Source: Streptomyces sp. Je 1-332 (GTDB taxonomy: Bacteria > Actinomycetota > Actinomycetes > Streptomycetales > Streptomycetaceae). Taken from it: a DNA stretch of 64,000 bases. The position numbers and the translations under genes were made by a program. Location: the NCBI RefSeq assembly GCF_040730185.1, contig NZ_CP160402.1, positions 3,906,001-3,970,000 of the forward strand. The letters run 5' to 3'. Position 1 is the first letter of the stretch. Every line of letters begins with the position of its first letter. The notes below the pieces were generated by a model. The model was given only the letters and a program-made list of their open reading frames with translations, searched no databases and was not told the origin of the DNA. Shown in pieces: positions 25,008 through 33,838 of this stretch.

Positions 25008-27215
25008 TCAGACCAGCCGGACCGGCTTCTCCGGGCGGACGCCCCAGCGGGCCAGCCAGCCGCGCAGGGGGATGGGGTCGCCGTCCTCCACGAGGCTCAG
25101 GACGTGCGGCGTGAGATCCGCCGCGCGCTCGCCGTCGACCAGGAGGGACGGACCGTCCAGCCAGTCGAGACCGGGTGCGGCGCCCGCTGTGTCCACGGCC
25201 GCGCAGCAGACCAGCGCCGTGACGTGGTCGGCCAGCAACTCCCGTCCCGTACGCGGCGGTTGGAGCGGGAAGAGCGGCAGCATTCCGTCGTCCCAGAGCG
25301 CGTCGTCCGGGCCCTGTCCCGTGGGCGCGGGGCGGGGCGGGGCGGCGGCTTCCTCGCGAGCGAGCTCCGCGGAGAGGCCTGCGGCCAGGCGACCGCCGGG
25401 CCCGTCGGAGTCCTCGGAGTCCTCGGAGTCCTCGGAGTCCTCGGAGTCCTCGGAGCTGTCGGCGTCGAAGGGGTCGGTGGCGGGGTCGCTGGGGGCGCCG
25501 GTAGCGGTGTCGCCGGGGGGAGCTGGGCTGACGGGGTTGTCGGAGGCGTTGGTGGCGGCGGTGGTGGCGGCGGTGGCGTGCGTGGGCTCTTCGCTGTACG
25601 CGGGTGAGTCGCCGTACGCGGCTGCCTCCTCGGGCACGGGTGCCTCGCCGCGCACGGGTGCCTCGCCTGGCACGGCTGCCTCGGGCACGGGTACCTCGCC
25701 GGGCACGGGTACCTCGCCGGGCACGGGTGCCTCGCCGCGCACGGATGCCTCGCCGGGCACGGGTACCTCGCCGCGCACGGGTGCCTCGCCTGGCAGCACC
25801 GCCCCTTCGCCGTACGCGGATCCATGTCCGCGCCCCGGTACTTCGCTGTCGGGGGTGTGGGCCTGAGCGCCGGCCGGGGTGCGGGCCGCAGCGCTGCCCG
25901 GGGTGTGGGACGCGTCGGGCGCCCCCGCACGGGCGGAGCCCTCCGCCGTCAGGTGGTCCAGGACGCGGCCCAGCGTCGGGCCCTTGGAGGCGGGGGCCGT
26001 CGCGTCGGTGGAGTGGCTGATGCCCAGGGAGTCCAGGACGCGGTGGAGGCGGGCCGCGTCCATGCGCCACTTGCGGTCCACGACCTCGTCCGGATACTCC
26101 TGCCACGCCACCGGCGCCCAGTCCGGGCTCTGCTCGGCGGGCCCACCGTGGAAGAGGCGGGCGGCGAGCAGCGAGGCCGCCTCGTCCACCGAACCCGGCT
26201 CCTCCAGAAGGTCACACGCGGGGCGCTCACCCAGGCGGGACGTGAAGCCCTCGGCCAGGCGGTCCCTACGGGAGAGCTCGGTGAGGGCGGAGACGACGCC
26301 CGCGTCGAGGCGCGAGGGCCAGCGGCCCATCCGCCAGGCGGGCAGCGCGACCTTGGTCAGGAGACGGTCCCACCCGGCATACGCCAGGCCCACCTGCTCC
26401 TGGGCGACGATCCGCACGCCGTAGTCCACCGCCTGGGCGCGCTCGGCGGCGGCGGCCGCGACCCCGCGCTCCATCTCGCCCGCATGCCCGCGGCAGCTGC
26501 GCAGGAGGAGCCGCGCCACCCAGCCGGCGCCGCCGAGGACCGCACGCACGAACGGACCGCGCCCCGGTGCGGAAGTGACCGCGACCGCGGCATCGAGAGC
26601 GCGGATGAAACGACGCGCCGCGGCTATGTCCGGGTGCGCCGAGGGTCCCGTGCCTGCCACGACGGGGGCGAGCACCGCGCGCAGCTCGCCGACCCGCATC
26701 CACCACAGGAACGGCGAACCGATGACGAGCACCGGAGCCACGGGTGCCTGGCGGCGCGGGGCGGGACGACTGTCCCGTACGCCATTGGTCTCTGTCGGGG
26801 CCGGGGACGCCGTCTCCGCGGGCGGCCCGTGCGCGGGGTGCGTGCGGTCCTCGAGCCAGCTGTCGCAGTCAGGGGTGAGCGCTATCGCCGACGGCGCGGG
26901 CACGTCGAGGCGGTCGGCGAGGTCCCGCACCAGGCGATACAGATCGGGGGCCGAACCCTCGGCGATCGGGACGGTCGGGCTGACGGCGGGCCTGGAGCGC
27001 GCGACGACGAGTGCGATGCCCGCGGCGGCGAGCAGGACGAGGGCGGCGACGGCCGTCACGACGCCGCGCGCGACGTCCCAACTCCCGCCGGTCATATGGC
27101 CCGTGACCCCGCCCGCGATCAGCACGACGGCGACGGCCGCGGGCAGCAGTGCGACGGCCAGCGCCCTGCTGCGGATGCGCAGCACGGCGAGCGCCTGGGA
27201 ACGTGCGGACTGCAC
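25008..27215 (-). CDS. Membrane protein with degenerate M48-like domain and low-complexity region
   Basis: 735 residues from the GTG at 27215, which has GGAGG five bases upstream; a GTG at 27254 is the alternative. Two transmembrane segments (about 17-38 and 48-70) lead into a region resembling an M48 metallopeptidase: LYRLVRDLADRLDVPAPSAI, then VLVIGSPFLWWM and ELRAVLAPVVAG, where active M48 enzymes would have the HExxH helix. Here both histidines are lost, so it is probably catalytically dead. Then come a long linker with repeats of PGEAPVRGE type and (SED)n, and a conserved C-terminal domain from about 620. Function unknown. Confidence 0.78.
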   Translation of the reverse strand: MQSARSQALAVLRIRSRALAVALLPAAVAVVLIAGGVTGHMTGGSWDVARGVVTAVAALVLLAAAGIALVVARSRPAVSPTVPIAEGSAPDLYRLVRDLADRLDVPAPSAIALTPDCDSWLEDRTHPAHGPPAETASPAPTETNGVRDSRPAPRRQAPVAPVLVIGSPFLWWMRVGELRAVLAPVVAGTGPSAHPDIAAARRFIRALDAAVAVTSAPGRGPFVRAVLGGAGWVARLLLRSCRGHAGEMERGVAAAAAERAQAVDYGVRIVAQEQVGLAYAGWDRLLTKVALPAWRMGRWPSRLDAGVVSALTELSRRDRLAEGFTSRLGERPACDLLEEPGSVDEAASLLAARLFHGGPAEQSPDWAPVAWQEYPDEVVDRKWRMDAARLHRVLDSLGISHSTDATAPASKGPTLGRVLDHLTAEGSARAGAPDASHTPGSAAARTPAGAQAHTPDSEVPGRGHGSAYGEGAVLPGEAPVRGEVPVPGEASVRGEAPVPGEVPVPGEVPVPEAAVPGEAPVRGEAPVPEEAAAYGDSPAYSEEPTHATAATTAATNASDNPVSPAPPGDTATGAPSDPATDPFDADSSEDSEDSEDSEDSEDSDGPGGRLAAGLSAELAREEAAAPPRPAPTGQGPDDALWDDGMLPLFPLQPPRTGRELLADHVTALVCCAAVDTAGAAPGLDWLDGPSLLVDGERAADLTPHVLSLVEDGDPIPLRGWLARWGVRPEKPVRLV
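25404..25455. repeat. Ser-Glu-Asp coding microrepeat
   Basis: The 9-base unit GGAGTCCTC repeats about five times and encodes an SED tripeptide run in the membrane protein gene. Confidence 0.85.
25626..25800. repeat. Coding tandem repeats of GEAPV/GEVPV type
   Basis: About eleven 15- to 18-base units, core GGGCACGGGTGCCTCGCC, encode Pro-Gly-Glu-Ala-Pro-Val variants in the linker of the membrane protein. Units alternate between two subtypes (PVPGE and PVRGE). Confidence 0.8.
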
Positions 27216-27651
27216 GCCCACCTCCACACCCGTACCTGACACGACCGATGTCACCCCCTGCTGCCTGCGCCGCCTGCTGCCCGGCCGGGGGCCGGGACGA
27301 CGGGCGGACGGCAGCCGCCGATGGATTTGCTCACTCCCCCACTGTGGCACCCGCCACTGACATCGCAATGCCGGTGGTCTGTTTGGCTCTGGGCACCTGA
27401 ACCGCTTGCGCCGCACCCTAGTTGGGGTGCCGGGCATCGTCAGCCGGATGGGCCAGCGGTCACTCGATGGAATGGCTTTGGGTAAAGGTGGGTGACGAGA
27501 AGGCCCCGGATCCATGTCAGATCCGGGGCCTGTGGGGCCTGTGAGTCCGGTGGGGCTTGCGGGGCGTTCGCGGGCGGCGCTCAGCCGCCCTTGCTCCCGC
27601 CTTCCGAGGCCGGGCCTCCGCCTTCGGAGATCGGGCCCCCGCGTCCCGAGG
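27216..27651. other. Intergenic region between purD and the membrane protein gene
   Basis: 436 bases with no credible gene. It holds the promoter of the membrane protein gene (unassigned), the purD terminator (27501-27531), and diverged copies of a GGCCTCCG/CCGAGG motif just past the purD stop. Confidence 0.5.
27501..27531 (-). terminator. Terminator of purD
   Basis: Perfect 12-bp stem AGGCCCCGGATC (27501-27512) with GATCCGGGGCCT (27520-27531), 7-nt loop, about 120 bases past the purD stop. Confidence 0.8.
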
Positions 27652-28905
27652 TCAGGCCTCCGACGCCGCCTTCGCCGCGATGTCCGTGCGGTGCTGGGAG
27701 CCGTCGAGGCGGATGCGGGAAAGGGCCGCGTACGCACGCTCGCGCGCCGCGGCCAGGTCCGCGCCGGTCGCCGTCACCGAGAGCACACGGCCGCCCGCGC
27801 TGACCACCGCGTCGCCGTCGCGCTTCGTCCCCGCGTGCAGGACGTACGCGTCCGGGGCATCCTGTGCCGCCACATCCGCGAGGCCCTCGATGGGGTCACC
27901 GGTGCGCGGGGTCTCCGGATAGTTGTGCGAGGCGATGACCACGGTGACCGCGGCGTCGTCGCTCCAGCGCAGCGGGGGCAGGTCGACGAGGGTGCCGTTC
28001 GCCGCAGCGAGCAGGACTCCGGCCAGGGGGGTCTTCAGGCGGGCGAGGACGACCTGCGTCTCGGGGTCGCCGAAGCGTGCGTTGAACTCGATGACGCGTA
28101 CGCCGCGGCTGGTGATCGCCAGGCCCGCGTACAGCAGCCCCGAGAACGGGGTGCCGCGCCGCCGCAGCTCGTCGACGGTCGGCTGGAGCACGCTCTGCAT
28201 GACCTCGTCGACCAGCTTCGGGTCGGCCCAGGGAAGCGGCGAGTACGCGCCCATGCCGCCGGTGTTCGGCCCTTCGTCCCCGTCGAGCGCGCGCTTGAAG
28301 TCCTGCGCGGGCTGGAGCGGGACGACGGTGACGCCGTCCGTGATGGCGAAGAGGGAGACCTCGGGGCCGTCGAGGAACTCCTCGATGACGACGCGGTCGC
28401 AGGCGAGGGCGTGCGCGCGGGCGGCCTCGACGTCGTCGGTCACGACGACGCCCTTGCCGGCGGCGAGCCCGTCGTCCTTGACGACGTAGGGCGCCCCGAA
28501 GGCGTCGAGGGCCTCGTCGACCTCGTCCGGGGTCGTGCAGACGTAGGACCGGGCGGTCGGCACGCCGGCTCCGGCCATCACGTCCTTGGCGAAGGCCTTG
28601 GAACCCTCCAGCTGGGCGGCCTCCTCGGAGGGGCCGAAGCAGGGGATGCCGGCTTCGCGCACGGCGTCGGCGACTCCGGCGACCAGGGGCGCCTCCGGGC
28701 CCACGATCACCAGCTCGGCGCCGAGGGTGGTGGCGAGGGCGGACACCGCGCTGCCGTCGAGGGCGTCGACCGGGTGCAGCTCGGCCACGTCCGCGATGCC
28801 GGCGTTGCCGGGGGCGCAGTACAGGGCGGAGACGTCGGGGTCGAGGGACAGAGAGCGGCACAGGGCGTGTTCGCGGGCACCACTGCCGATGACGAGGACC
28901 TTCAC
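27652..28905 (-). CDS. purD: Phosphoribosylamine-glycine ligase (GAR synthetase)
   Basis: 417 residues from the GTG at 28905. ATP-grasp enzyme joining glycine to phosphoribosylamine, the second step of purine synthesis. Markers: MKVLVIGSGAREHALC at the N-terminus, ELVIVGPEAPLVAGVAD, the ATP-binding VVKDDGLAAGKGVVV, the metal site in RVIEFNARFGDPETQ, and EGPNTGGMGAYSP. The open frame runs on to 29223 but the family always starts at the VKVLVIGSG. Single gene, distant from the other pur loci, preceded by a long repeat-rich spacer. Confidence 0.96.
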   Translation of the reverse strand: MKVLVIGSGAREHALCRSLSLDPDVSALYCAPGNAGIADVAELHPVDALDGSAVSALATTLGAELVIVGPEAPLVAGVADAVREAGIPCFGPSEEAAQLEGSKAFAKDVMAGAGVPTARSYVCTTPDEVDEALDAFGAPYVVKDDGLAAGKGVVVTDDVEAARAHALACDRVVIEEFLDGPEVSLFAITDGVTVVPLQPAQDFKRALDGDEGPNTGGMGAYSPLPWADPKLVDEVMQSVLQPTVDELRRRGTPFSGLLYAGLAITSRGVRVIEFNARFGDPETQVVLARLKTPLAGVLLAAANGTLVDLPPLRWSDDAAVTVVIASHNYPETPRTGDPIEGLADVAAQDAPDAYVLHAGTKRDGDAVVSAGGRVLSVTATGADLAAARERAYAALSRIRLDGSQHRTDIAAKAASEA

Positions 28906-29087
28906 GGACGCCAGCCTAGCTGCCACGGGCCCGTGCCTTCGTACGGGAACCCCAGCTGCGGGGGCGCCTCGTCTTGTACGTTCCTCCAGCTCGGGGCGGC
29001 TTCCATCCCTCTCCGCAGCTCGCGTTCTCGCCGGGGGCGGGGGGTTCTGGGGTCGCTGTGGTCGCGGACAAGGCCGCCGCTGCGCGG

Positions 29088-29125
29088 CGAATCTTTCCCG
29101 CCCACCCACCCGATCACCCCGTGGC
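29088..29125 (+). repeat. Dispersed C/G-rich repeat, copy A
   Basis: Core TTTCCCGCCCACCCACCCGA at 29094-29113, followed by TCACCCCGTGG. Related copies lie at 39909-39948 and 55101-55140 with about 90 per cent identity between the latter two. Confidence 0.65.
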
Positions 29126-29200
29126 ACTGCCCTGACCGCAGGACCGGTAAGCACCCGCCGGTTCGCAGCGGCACACGCCCCCGCGACGGGGCGAACGCAG

Positions 29201-29390
29201 ACGCCCCTACGTGAGGGGTGCACCGCCGGAAAACGGGTGGGCGGGCGGGAAACACCCGCCGCGAAGCGGGCGGGACAAACCTGAAGCCGCCAAACCCGGC
29301 AGGCAAAACGCCCCCCACGTCAGGGGCGCACCGCCGGGAAACGGGCGGGGCGGGCGGGAAACACCCGCCGCGAAGCGGGCGGTACAGGCC
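29201..29390. repeat. Imperfect direct repeat of about 82 bp, two copies
   Basis: Copy 1 29201-29281, copy 2 29308-29390, separated by 26 bases. Shared core GGGCGGGAAACACCCGCCGC followed by GAAGCGGGCGG. Each also contains a shorter G-rich stretch like the dispersed element. Confidence 0.8.
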
Positions 29391-29455
29391 AGAACACAAG
29401 CCGCGCACCCCGCAGCCGTCCAGTGGCCCTCCGCTCAGGCCCCTGCCAGGACCCC

Positions 29456-31804
29456 TCAGGGTTCGTTGTTGAATTCCTCAACGATCGTGGCGCCCAGTTC
29501 CCGGACGATGAGGTCGTGGCCGGACAGGGCCGACTCCACCAGGTCGGGGTCGTCGTCCGCCCAGGTGTCGTCCTCCGGGGAGACATGATCCGGGACCCGC
29601 CGCTCCGGGGCCGGGGCCGCAGCGGGAGCGGGCGCGGGAGCCGGGGCCGAGGCGGGCGCGGCCGGCGCCCGGCTCGCGGCGGGAGACGCGGGCGGGGGCG
29701 ACTGCTGGGGCGGAGCCGGTCGCGAGGGCGGCTGCGGCGCGCCACCCCCGAAGTTCCCCGCGGCGGGCGGCGGCGCCGAGCCCCCCGAGGGGTCGACGAT
29801 CGCCTCGACCTTCCACTGCACCCCGAACTGCTCGGACAACGCCTGCCGCAGCACATCCTCACTGCCGCTGCTGGCGAAGTTGTCCCGCGCCCCCGCGTTC
29901 ACGAAGCCGATCTGCAGTGTCGTCCCGTCGAAGCCCGCGACCTGGGCGTTCTGGCTCAGCAGGATCCAGGTGAAGCGGCGGCGGCCCTTCACCGCCTCAA
30001 GGATGTTCGGCCACAGGGAGCGGGGATCGGGCCCGCCCACCGCGCCCGCCGCCGGAACGGGAGCCGAAGCAGGGGCAGGACCAGGAGCCGCCGCAGCAGG
30101 CCCCGCCGGAGCCGACTGCTGCGGAGCCGACGCACCGCCCCCCGCCCCCGCGGCGGCCGTGGGCCAGCCCCCCGGACGCGGGGCGCCCGAAGGAGCGGGA
30201 GCTGAGACAGCGGGCTCGCCCTGCTTCGGACCGCTGCCCGGCGCCGAAGCCGTGGGCCACCCACCAGGGCGACGCTCACCGGAAGGCACGGCAGGCGACA
30301 CCCCCGCCTCCGGACCCGGAGCCTGCACCGGCGGCGCAACAGCCGGAGCCGCGGCTTCAGGCGCCGAGGGAACGGAAGCGGCCGAAGCCGCAGGAGCCGA
30401 ATCACCAGCCCCCGAAGAAGCGGCACCGGGAGATCCGGCCCCCGGAGAGCCGGCACCCGTCCCCCCACCACCCCGCACAGCAGCCCGAGCCGCCGCGGCC
30501 CCGCCCCCCGGCGCCACCGGCGAACCCTGCGGATCAGCGGGCCCCGCATGGGCGTCAGGCCCCGGAACGTACGCCATCGCGGGACCAGGGCCGGCCCCAG
30601 GCCCAGGCCCGGACCCGCCCCCCACCTGCGGCCCCGCCATGAAGTTGCCGCCACGCTCCAGCCGGTCGAGGCGGGCCATGAGCGAGCGCTCGTCGTCGTA
30701 CGCGGCCGGAAGCAGCACCCGCGCGCAGATCAGTTCCAGCTGCAGCCGGGGCGAGGTCGCCCCCCGCATCTCGGTGAGGCCTTCGTTCACGAGGTCGGCC
30801 GCGCGACTGAGCTCCGCGCCGCCGAAGACGCCCGCCTGTGCCTGCATCCGCTCCACGACGTCCGAGGGAGCGTCGATGAGCCCCTTCTCCGCCGCGTCCG
30901 GAACCGCGGCGAGGATCACCAGGTCCCGCAGCCGCTCAAGGAGGTCGGCGACGAAGCGCCGGGGGTCGTTGCCGCCCTCGATGACGCGGTCGACGATCTC
31001 GAAGGCGGCGGCCCCGTCCCCCGACGCGAAGGCCTCCACCACCGAGTCGAGCAACGACCCGTCCGTGTAACCGAGAAGGGACGTCGCCATGGCATACGTC
31101 ACACCGTCGTCCGCCGCGGACGCGAGCAGCTGGTCCATGACGGACATCGAGTCACGCACGGACCCGGCACCGGCCCGCACGACGAGCGGGAACACGCCCT
31201 CCTCGACGGCCATCTGCTCCCGGCCGCACACCTCCGCCAAGTACTCCCGAAGCGTCCCGGGCGGCACGAGCCTGAACGGATAGTGGTGCGTACGCGACCG
31301 GATCGTCCCGATGACCTTCTCGGGCTCCGTCGTCGCGAAGATGAACTTGAGGTGCTCCGGCGGCTCCTCGACCACCTTCAGCAGGGCGTTGAAGCCCGCC
31401 GAGGTGACCATGTGGGCCTCGTCGATGATGTAGATCTTGTACCGACTGCTCGCCGGGCCGAAGAAGGCCTTCTCGCGCAGGTCACGGGCGTCGTCCACAC
31501 CGCCGTGCGAAGCGGCGTCGATCTCGATGACGTCGATCGAACCCGGGCCGTTCCTCGCCAGGTCCTGGCAGGACTGGCACTCGCCGCAGGGTGTCGGAGT
31601 GGGACCTTGCTCACAGTTGAGACAGCGGGCCAGGATGCGCGCGCTCGTCGTCTTGCCGCAGCCGCGCGGACCACTGAACAGGTAGGCGTGATTGACCCGG
31701 TTGTTGCGCAGCGCCTGCTGCAGCGGGTCGGTTACATGCTCCTGCCCGATGACCTCGGCGAACGACTCCGGGCGATAGCGGCGGTACAACGCGAGAGACG
31801 ACAC
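29456..31804 (-). CDS. dnaX: DNA polymerase III gamma/tau subunit
   Basis: 782 residues. Clamp-loader ATPase of the replisome. The AAA+ module is at the N-terminus: LALYRRYRPESFAEVIGQ, Walker A GPRGCGKT (45-52), the zinc cysteines C64, C73, C76 and C79, DEAHMVTSAGFNALLK as Walker B and the SRC-like sensor in TIRSRTHHYPF. After about residue 390 comes a very long Pro/Ala/Gly-rich region, then a more conserved C-terminal domain (about 600-680) of tau type. GTG start chosen because the family begins SSLALYRRYRPE; no ribosome-binding site is seen, so translation may be leaderless. No frameshift site for a separate gamma form is evident. Confidence 0.95.
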   Translation of the reverse strand: MSSLALYRRYRPESFAEVIGQEHVTDPLQQALRNNRVNHAYLFSGPRGCGKTTSARILARCLNCEQGPTPTPCGECQSCQDLARNGPGSIDVIEIDAASHGGVDDARDLREKAFFGPASSRYKIYIIDEAHMVTSAGFNALLKVVEEPPEHLKFIFATTEPEKVIGTIRSRTHHYPFRLVPPGTLREYLAEVCGREQMAVEEGVFPLVVRAGAGSVRDSMSVMDQLLASAADDGVTYAMATSLLGYTDGSLLDSVVEAFASGDGAAAFEIVDRVIEGGNDPRRFVADLLERLRDLVILAAVPDAAEKGLIDAPSDVVERMQAQAGVFGGAELSRAADLVNEGLTEMRGATSPRLQLELICARVLLPAAYDDERSLMARLDRLERGGNFMAGPQVGGGSGPGPGAGPGPAMAYVPGPDAHAGPADPQGSPVAPGGGAAAARAAVRGGGGTGAGSPGAGSPGAASSGAGDSAPAASAASVPSAPEAAAPAVAPPVQAPGPEAGVSPAVPSGERRPGGWPTASAPGSGPKQGEPAVSAPAPSGAPRPGGWPTAAAGAGGGASAPQQSAPAGPAAAAPGPAPASAPVPAAGAVGGPDPRSLWPNILEAVKGRRRFTWILLSQNAQVAGFDGTTLQIGFVNAGARDNFASSGSEDVLRQALSEQFGVQWKVEAIVDPSGGSAPPPAAGNFGGGAPQPPSRPAPPQQSPPPASPAASRAPAAPASAPAPAPAPAAAPAPERRVPDHVSPEDDTWADDDPDLVESALSGHDLIVRELGATIVEEFNNEP

Positions 31805-31853
31805 ACATACGAGGTTAATGGCGCCCACTGACAACACATACCGCGAACGCAAA

Positions 31854-31943
31854 GCGCCCCCCACGCACCCGCCAGAGCCAACCTACCCTTGCTGCCTTCC
31901 GGCCCTGGGGGAGTTCAGTCAGATAGCGCCACGTGAGGGGCTG
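31854..31943 (-). ncRNA. ffs: Signal recognition particle RNA (4.5S/scRNA)
   Basis: On the minus strand the diagnostic apical loop GGGCCGGAAGGCAGCAAGGG is present, and the ends pair through a 10-bp helix (GCCCCTCACG with CGTGGGGGGC, plus-strand 31932-31941 with 31856-31865). It lies just upstream of dnaX, the usual Streptomyces position. Termini are estimated to within about 5 bases. Confidence 0.9.
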
Positions 31944-32087
31944 AGCCCCACCTTAGCCGATCCCCCGCCCCGGAAGCGACGCCCACCCCCGCCCGGACCG
32001 CGCCCCGGAACGACCTCGGGAGCGATCTTCGGACCGGAGGCCGATCTGGTTCGCGAGCACTCCTCAACGTCTTGTATTGTTTGCGGC

Positions 32088-32175
32088 GGAGGATTCGCCT
32101 AGTGGCCTAGGGCGCACGCTTGGAAAGCGTGTTGGGGGCAACCCCTCACGAGTTCGAATCTCGTATCCTCCGCCA
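32088..32175 (+). tRNA. tRNA-Ser, anticodon GGA
   Basis: 88 nt with an encoded CCA (32173-32175) and a long variable arm. Acceptor GGAGGAT pairs with ATCCTCC; anticodon stem CACGC/GCGTG with loop TTGGAAA gives GGA. A TATTGT hexamer at 32076-32081 is a possible -10. Confidence 0.96.
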
Positions 32176-32200
32176 GTGCCTCACCGGGCACGAGGTTGAT

Positions 32201-32226
32201 GGGCCCCACTGTTCGCAGTGGGGCCC
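32201..32226 (+). terminator. Terminator of tRNA-Ser(GGA)
   Basis: Perfect 11-bp stem GGGCCCCACTG/CAGTGGGGCCC closed by a TTCG tetraloop. Confidence 0.9.
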
Positions 32227-32227
32227 T

Positions 32228-32295
32228 TCGACGTTGCGGGGCCCGAGCGATCGACGTTACGGGGCCCGAGCGGTCGACGTTGCGGGCCTCAGCGG
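32228..32295. repeat. Three 23-bp tandem repeats at the cupin gene end
   Basis: Units 32228-32250, 32251-32273 and 32274-32295, core TCGACGTTGCGGGGCCCGAG. The third copy overlaps the stop codon region of the cupin gene. Confidence 0.85.
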
Positions 32296-32774
32296 TCGAC
32301 GAAGAAGCTGTCGTGTTTCACGAGGAACTCGCCGAACTCCTTGCCGCCCTTCTGGGCCATCTCCGCCACCTGCTCGAAGTACTCCTCGCGCGGGGCGCCC
32401 GGTGAGAAGAGCATGATCATGGAGGCGGGTGCGTCGCTGCCGTTCTTGAAGGCGTGCAGGCCGCCGACCGGGACGTAGAGGAAGTCGCCGGGGCCGCCGG
32501 TGATCCAGCGGTCTCCGTCGTAGAGCTGGACCTGGCCGGACAGGACGAAGAAGGACTCCGAGATCGACTTGTGGAAGTGGGTGCTCGGGCCCGGGGACTT
32601 CGCGGCCAAGTCGACCTTGTAGAGGCCGAATTCGCCTCCCGTGGAGGCGTGCGTCGCGAGGTAGTGCGTGCGGTTTCCGTGGGGGCTGACCAGTTCGGGT
32701 TCCTGGTCGGACGGTCTGAACACCGCGTTGATTTCGCCCTCTTCGCCGAGGTAGCGGGGCTCCGGGTATGACAT
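32289..32774 (-). CDS. Cupin-domain protein
   Basis: 161 residues. A single cupin barrel: metal-site motif 1 is STHFHKSISESFFVLSG (His, His, Glu), followed by GDFLYVPVGGLHAFKNG carrying the last His. Such proteins act as dioxygenases, isomerases or sensors; no substrate can be inferred. A clear AGGAG precedes the ATG at 32774, so upstream residues in the open frame are not used. It is divergent from the LysR regulator gene 140 bases away, which therefore is likely to control it. Confidence 0.85.
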   Translation of the reverse strand: MSYPEPRYLGEEGEINAVFRPSDQEPELVSPHGNRTHYLATHASTGGEFGLYKVDLAAKSPGPSTHFHKSISESFFVLSGQVQLYDGDRWITGGPGDFLYVPVGGLHAFKNGSDAPASMIMLFSPGAPREEYFEQVAEMAQKGGKEFGEFLVKHDSFFVDR

Positions 32775-32914
32775 GCGCTGCTCCTTCGTTGGTGACGCGG
32801 CCTTGCGATGGGGCCAGTTGCCGCCCACTGCGGGGGCTGACTTTAGTCATGGGCCGCCCACGCGCCCTGTTAGTTGTACGTAAGGGTCCGCGGGGCAGAG
32901 TTAAGCTGGGCTGC

Positions 32915-33838
32915 ATGCTTGATACGCGGCGTATGCAAGTCCTCCGGGCAGTGGTCACCAGTGGCTCCGTGAGTGCCGCGGCCCGCAACCTCGGGTACAC
33001 GCCCTCCGCCGTGAGCCAGCAGATGGCGGCCCTGGAGAAGGAGGCGGGCATTCCTCTCCTGGAGCGCACCGGCCGCGGGGTGCGGGCGACGGATGCCGGG
33101 CGGCTGCTCACCGAGTACGCGATCACGATCGGCAAGCAGCTCGCCGAGGCGGAGACCGCGCTCGCCGCGCTGCGGGCGGGGCGGACGGGCCGGGTCTCCA
33201 TGCGGTACTTCACGACGGCGGGCGCGCGGCTGGTCGCCCCGGCGCTGGCCGCGCTGCGGCGCGCGCAGCCCGGTGTGCAGGTCGAGTTGAAGCTGTCGGA
33301 TCCGGACGATGCGATGCCGGACGTACGGGACCAGTGGGCGGACTTGGCTCTCGTCGTGCGACCGCCGGGACAACTCGGCGTGGACGGCGTCCGGTTCGAG
33401 CATCTCCTGGACGACCGGTTCCACGCGGTGCTCCCCGTCGGGCACCCCCTCGCGGAGAAGCGGCTGCTCGACATGGCGGACCTGGCCGACGAGCCGTGGG
33501 TCGCGAGCGAGTCGCCCGGCCCCTGCCTCGACCCCATCCTCGACGCGTGCGGCGCGGCCGGCTTCAGCCCGGACTTCGTGGTGGAGAGCGGGGACTACGC
33601 CACCGCGCAGGGTTTCGTCGCCGCGGGCCTCGGCGTCAGCCTCGTACCGGAACTCGGCCTGGACGCACCCCACCCCGGGGTTGTCGTCCGCCAGGTCCAC
33701 AACCCCACGCCGGTCCGTTCGATCTACGCGGCGGTACGGGGCCCCGCGCCGGACCGCCCTGCGGTGGGTGGCCTCCTGGACGCGCTGCGGGACGCGGTGA
33801 CTCAGCTCGGCGGAACCACGGCCCCCGGCGCCGCGTAA
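32915..33838 (+). CDS. LysR-family transcriptional regulator
   Basis: 307 residues. N-terminal winged helix-turn-helix (RRMQVLRAVVTSGSVSAAAR and TPSAVSQQMAALEKEAG, about 6-50) and a C-terminal periplasmic-binding-like effector domain. Divergent from the cupin gene across a 140-base region, the classical LysR arrangement, so the cupin gene is the expected target and its substrate or product the expected effector. The last 37 bases overlap the convergent acetyltransferase gene. Confidence 0.9.
   Translation: MLDTRRMQVLRAVVTSGSVSAAARNLGYTPSAVSQQMAALEKEAGIPLLERTGRGVRATDAGRLLTEYAITIGKQLAEAETALAALRAGRTGRVSMRYFTTAGARLVAPALAALRRAQPGVQVELKLSDPDDAMPDVRDQWADLALVVRPPGQLGVDGVRFEHLLDDRFHAVLPVGHPLAEKRLLDMADLADEPWVASESPGPCLDPILDACGAAGFSPDFVVESGDYATAQGFVAAGLGVSLVPELGLDAPHPGVVVRQVHNPTPVRSIYAAVRGPAPDRPAVGGLLDALRDAVTQLGGTTAPGAA

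Larger units (their letters stand above)
28906..29455. other. Repeat-rich spacer between purD and dnaX
   Basis: 550 bases with no credible gene, although repeats keep long frames open on both strands. It holds one copy of a dispersed G-rich element (29088-29125), and an imperfect direct repeat of about 82 bases (29201-29281 and 29308-29390) each containing a small hairpin CCCGC/GCGGG. Confidence 0.6.

Noticed and set aside
24765..25800. CRISPR-like regularly repeated sequence
   Set aside because: Repeats are contiguous or coding with no unique spacers, and no cas genes are present.
27216..27737. N-terminal extension of the M48-like membrane protein
   Set aside because: Arg/Pro-rich shadow sequence; the GTG at 27215 has a proper GGAGG site and the two helices start right after it.
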